A stretch of DNA of 64,000 nt, taken from assembly GCF_003634775.1 (NCBI RefSeq), contig NZ_RBXB01000001.1, positions 124,001 through 188,000 on the forward strand, written 5' to 3'. This document shows, in pieces, positions 63,391 through 64,000 of the stretch; within the stretch, counting starts at the first letter, position 1, and each line of letters starts with the position of its first letter. The notes below the pieces were generated by a model, which ran no database searches, was not told the origin of the DNA, and saw nothing but the letters and a program-made list of their open reading frames with translations. The stretch comes from Chryseobacterium defluvii. Its GTDB lineage: Bacteria; Bacteroidota; Bacteroidia; Flavobacteriales; Weeksellaceae. Both the position numbers and the translations under genes were made by a program.

Positions 63391-64000
63391 ATGACAAAAG
63401 AATTATTCGGGAAAATTACAACGGTTCTAATGTTTTTAGTGACTACTGTAATGGTTTTGGCACAGGGCTATACTCCAATAAGAGGGATGGGAGTAGAAGC
63501 GAAGCCGGTAAATAGCAATGGAATTTGCTTAGGGTGTTATAATGGGAGTATGAATCCCGTTATTGATGCAAATCTTGATAATAGTGTAAGTCTGGGTAGC
63601 TTTGCTACGTTGGTGGGTGGAAACGGAATTTCGGTAAAAAACACCAATACTACTTATCCTGCCGGTTATATCACCGGTTTCAATGTTGACCTTGGAACAA
63701 GTGTCATTACTGCGAGTCTTTTAAGCAATATAAGAATCAGTACTTATAAAGGAGGAGTTCTTCAGGAAACTTCTTCGAGCTCGACTTTATTATCTGTTCC
63801 TGCTTTTGGAGGAACAAAGACCAGAATTTTCTTACATCTTAGAACAACAAAGGAATTTGATGAAGTAAGACTGTATCAGGTAAATGCACTTTCCATCTTT
63901 AGTGCTCTTAATGTATACTATGCTTTTGCATTTGATCCTACTAAAGTACCGGTGGATAACAATGGTATTTGTGATGACATTATTGCAGGAAGCGGAGTAG
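63391..64000 (+). CDS. Secreted surface protein (3' end outside window)
   Basis: The frame starts at 63391 with a signal peptide (MTKELFGKIT then a hydrophobic core ending VLAQ-G) and stays open to the last base of the window (over 200 codons). It contains NGICLGCYNG and a lectin- or jelly-roll-like stretch of beta strands. I recognise no named family; similar Bacteroidota proteins end in T9SS sorting domains, which would lie outside the window. It follows the YadA-head-like gene by 50 bp, so the two are probably co-expressed. Confidence 0.7.
   Translation, partial: MTKELFGKITTVLMFLVTTVMVLAQGYTPIRGMGVEAKPVNSNGICLGCYNGSMNPVIDANLDNSVSLGSFATLVGGNGISVKNTNTTYPAGYITGFNVDLGTSVITASLLSNIRISTYKGGVLQETSSSSTLLSVPAFGGTKTRIFLHLRTTKEFDEVRLYQVNALSIFSALNVYYAFAFDPTKVPVDNNGICDDIIAGSGV

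Overview
The window looks like a chromosome segment from a flavobacterium of the Weeksellaceae, close to Chryseobacterium or Elizabethkingia. Support comes from low GC, Bacteroidota-type promoters (TTG / TAnnTTTG), several type IX secretion (T9SS) cargo proteins with type A or type B C-terminal signals, Bacteroidota-restricted families (DUF6452, DUF6048, IPExxxVDY, DUF4394, DUF6443-RHS), B-type succinate dehydrogenase, and a tmRNA tag ending NEEFALAA. The genus is inferred, not proven.

Layout. 1-3.5 kb: sdhCAB (sdhC cut by the window edge). 3.6-7.8 kb: a TlpA-like lipoprotein without the redox cysteines, rlmD, and an overlapping DUF6452/DUF6048 pair. 8.0-16.8 kb: two tandem paralogous secreted reprolysin-like metalloproteases, the second strongly expanded with FN3 and GEVED modules. 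16.9-20.1 kb (minus): ruvB, paiB-like, MBL-fold hydrolase, coaE. 20.1-23.9 kb: histidine degradation genes hutI and hutG with a small membrane protein between them, then an aldehyde dehydrogenase. 24.0-28.2 kb (minus): acpP-fabF-rnc-IPExxxVDY-pyk.

28.7-40.7 kb is accessory DNA. It ends in the tmRNA gene, and a 16-bp copy of the tmRNA 3' end lies at its other side, as expected of an integrated island. It carries a four-gene minus-strand operon: a T9SS beta-propeller protein, a 931-aa SpvB/YD-like shell protein, an exported DUF6443-RHS protein whose tip is a zinc peptidoglycan amidase (PGRP/Amidase_2), and a small membrane protein that is probably its immunity factor. Behind it lies an orphan RHS tip cassette joined through a 62-bp exact repeat, followed by two paralogous small membrane proteins. 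This is the most interesting system in the window: a polymorphic toxin locus with a displaced tip. The same island holds a NUMOD4/NUMOD1 protein split at a 9-nt homopolymer and a structured RNA resembling 6S RNA.

41-47 kb: a T9SS type B adhesin-like protein, rpsU, xerC, hpf and seven tRNA genes, six of which are a tandem duplication of a Thr-Tyr-Gly block. 47.2-56.4 kb: a two-component system, a heavy-metal-type RND efflux operon and a DUF4394 lipoprotein sit between tRNA-Thr(GGT) and tuf. 56.8-61.6 kb: tuf, tRNA-Trp, secE, nusG, rplK, rplA, rplJ, rplL. rplL is followed not by rpoB but by surface-protein genes: a YadA-head-like repeat protein and a secreted protein cut by the window end.
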